A stretch of DNA of 13,019 bases. It comes from DASSFZ01 sp035693785 (GTDB lineage: Bacteria > Chloroflexota > Anaerolineae > Fen-1058). Numbering within the stretch: the stretch's first letter is position 1; each line of letters opens with the position of its first letter. The stretch is taken from assembly GCA_035693785.1 (NCBI GenBank), contig DASSFZ010000343.1:1-13019 (forward strand), read 5' to 3'. This document shows positions 12,890 to 13,019 of the stretch, in pieces. The notes under the pieces were generated by a model that made no database searches, was not told where the DNA came from, and was given only the letters and a program-made list of their open reading frames with translations. The translations under genes were made by a program, and so were the position numbers.

Positions 12890-13019
12890 ATGGCGAGCGG
12901 CGAAGCGCTGCGCGACGAGGGCATGCGGTTGTATCGCGAGGAGCGGTTTGAGGAAGCGGCGGCGAAGTTCGCCGACGCTCAGGCTGTCTTCGCCGCCAAC
13001 GGCCGCGTGAAAGACGCCG
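12890..13019 (+). CDS. TPR-like protein, N-terminus only (cut by window end)
   Basis: Translation from ATG 12890 gives 43 residues without a stop before the window ends. The helix pair GEALRDEGMRLYREERFEEAAAKFADAQAVF has the spacing of a tetratricopeptide repeat (LYREERFEEAAAKFADA). It starts 16 bp after the tandem-HTH stop with no strong ribosome site visible, which suggests co-transcription. Nothing can be said of its full domain content. Confidence 0.7.
   Translation, partial: MASGEALRDEGMRLYREERFEEAAAKFADAQAVFAANGRVKDA

Noticed and set aside
1..13019. tRNA, rRNA or riboswitch genes
   Set aside because: The intergenic stretches were read on both strands and showed repeats and promoters but no cloverleaf, rRNA signature or known riboswitch core.

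Overview
The window looks like chromosomal DNA of a high-GC bacterium, most likely a member of the Chloroflexota (Anaerolineae-like). This rests on the long Thr/Pro-rich (TPT/TPS) linker of a surface protein, the yebC-ruvC-ruvA gene order, extended -10 promoters of the TGnTATAAT type, and many small palindromic and heptameric repeats between genes. The taxonomic call is an inference from style, because no rRNA or other marker gene is present.

Layout. (1) Positions 1-3760, minus strand: a two-gene operon. A membrane histidine kinase (Cache-like sensor, HAMP, PAS, HisKA, HATPase) is read from a clean promoter at 3732-3760. It overlaps by ATGA a membrane-anchored Thr/Pro-rich surface protein with a fibronectin type III domain, which runs off the left edge. 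(2) 3857-4151: a terminal-inverted-repeat, MITE-like element. (3) 4175-6102, minus strand: yebC, ruvC and ruvA, in transcription order. ruvC and ruvA overlap by ATGA; yebC and ruvC are separated by an inverted array of 7-bp repeats. ruvB is not next to them. (4) 6158-6266: a second, shorter copy of the MITE-like element in the same orientation, so the two copies bracket the recombination operon. It lies in the predicted leader of the yebC transcript. (5) 6381-7684, minus strand: a small membrane protein of unknown function and, coupled to it, an Asp-box beta-propeller protein. (6) 7703-8742, plus strand: an extended -10 promoter, a 122-bp inverted-repeat element in the leader, and a patatin-like phospholipase. 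(7) 8777-9991, minus strand: a DUF362 protein with a C-terminal membrane segment, convergent with the patatin gene; another heptamer array lies between them.

(8) About 10080-12010 is lower in GC (roughly 45-52% in the stretches counted by eye, against 60-68% elsewhere). It holds a putative lipoprotein, a broken HxlR-type regulator, a DinB/DfsB-like four-helix protein and a small unrecognised protein, all on the minus strand. This looks like accessory, probably acquired, DNA. (9) 12030 to the right edge, plus strand: a repeat hairpin, an extended -10 promoter, a regulator with two tandem XRE-type HTH domains, and the start of a TPR-like protein cut by the window end.

No rRNA, tRNA, CRISPR array, transposase, integrase or phage gene was seen. 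The core genes concern Holliday-junction processing (RuvA, RuvC) and translation or regulation (YebC). The most unusual content is the density and placement of non-coding repeat elements and the kinase/surface-protein pair.
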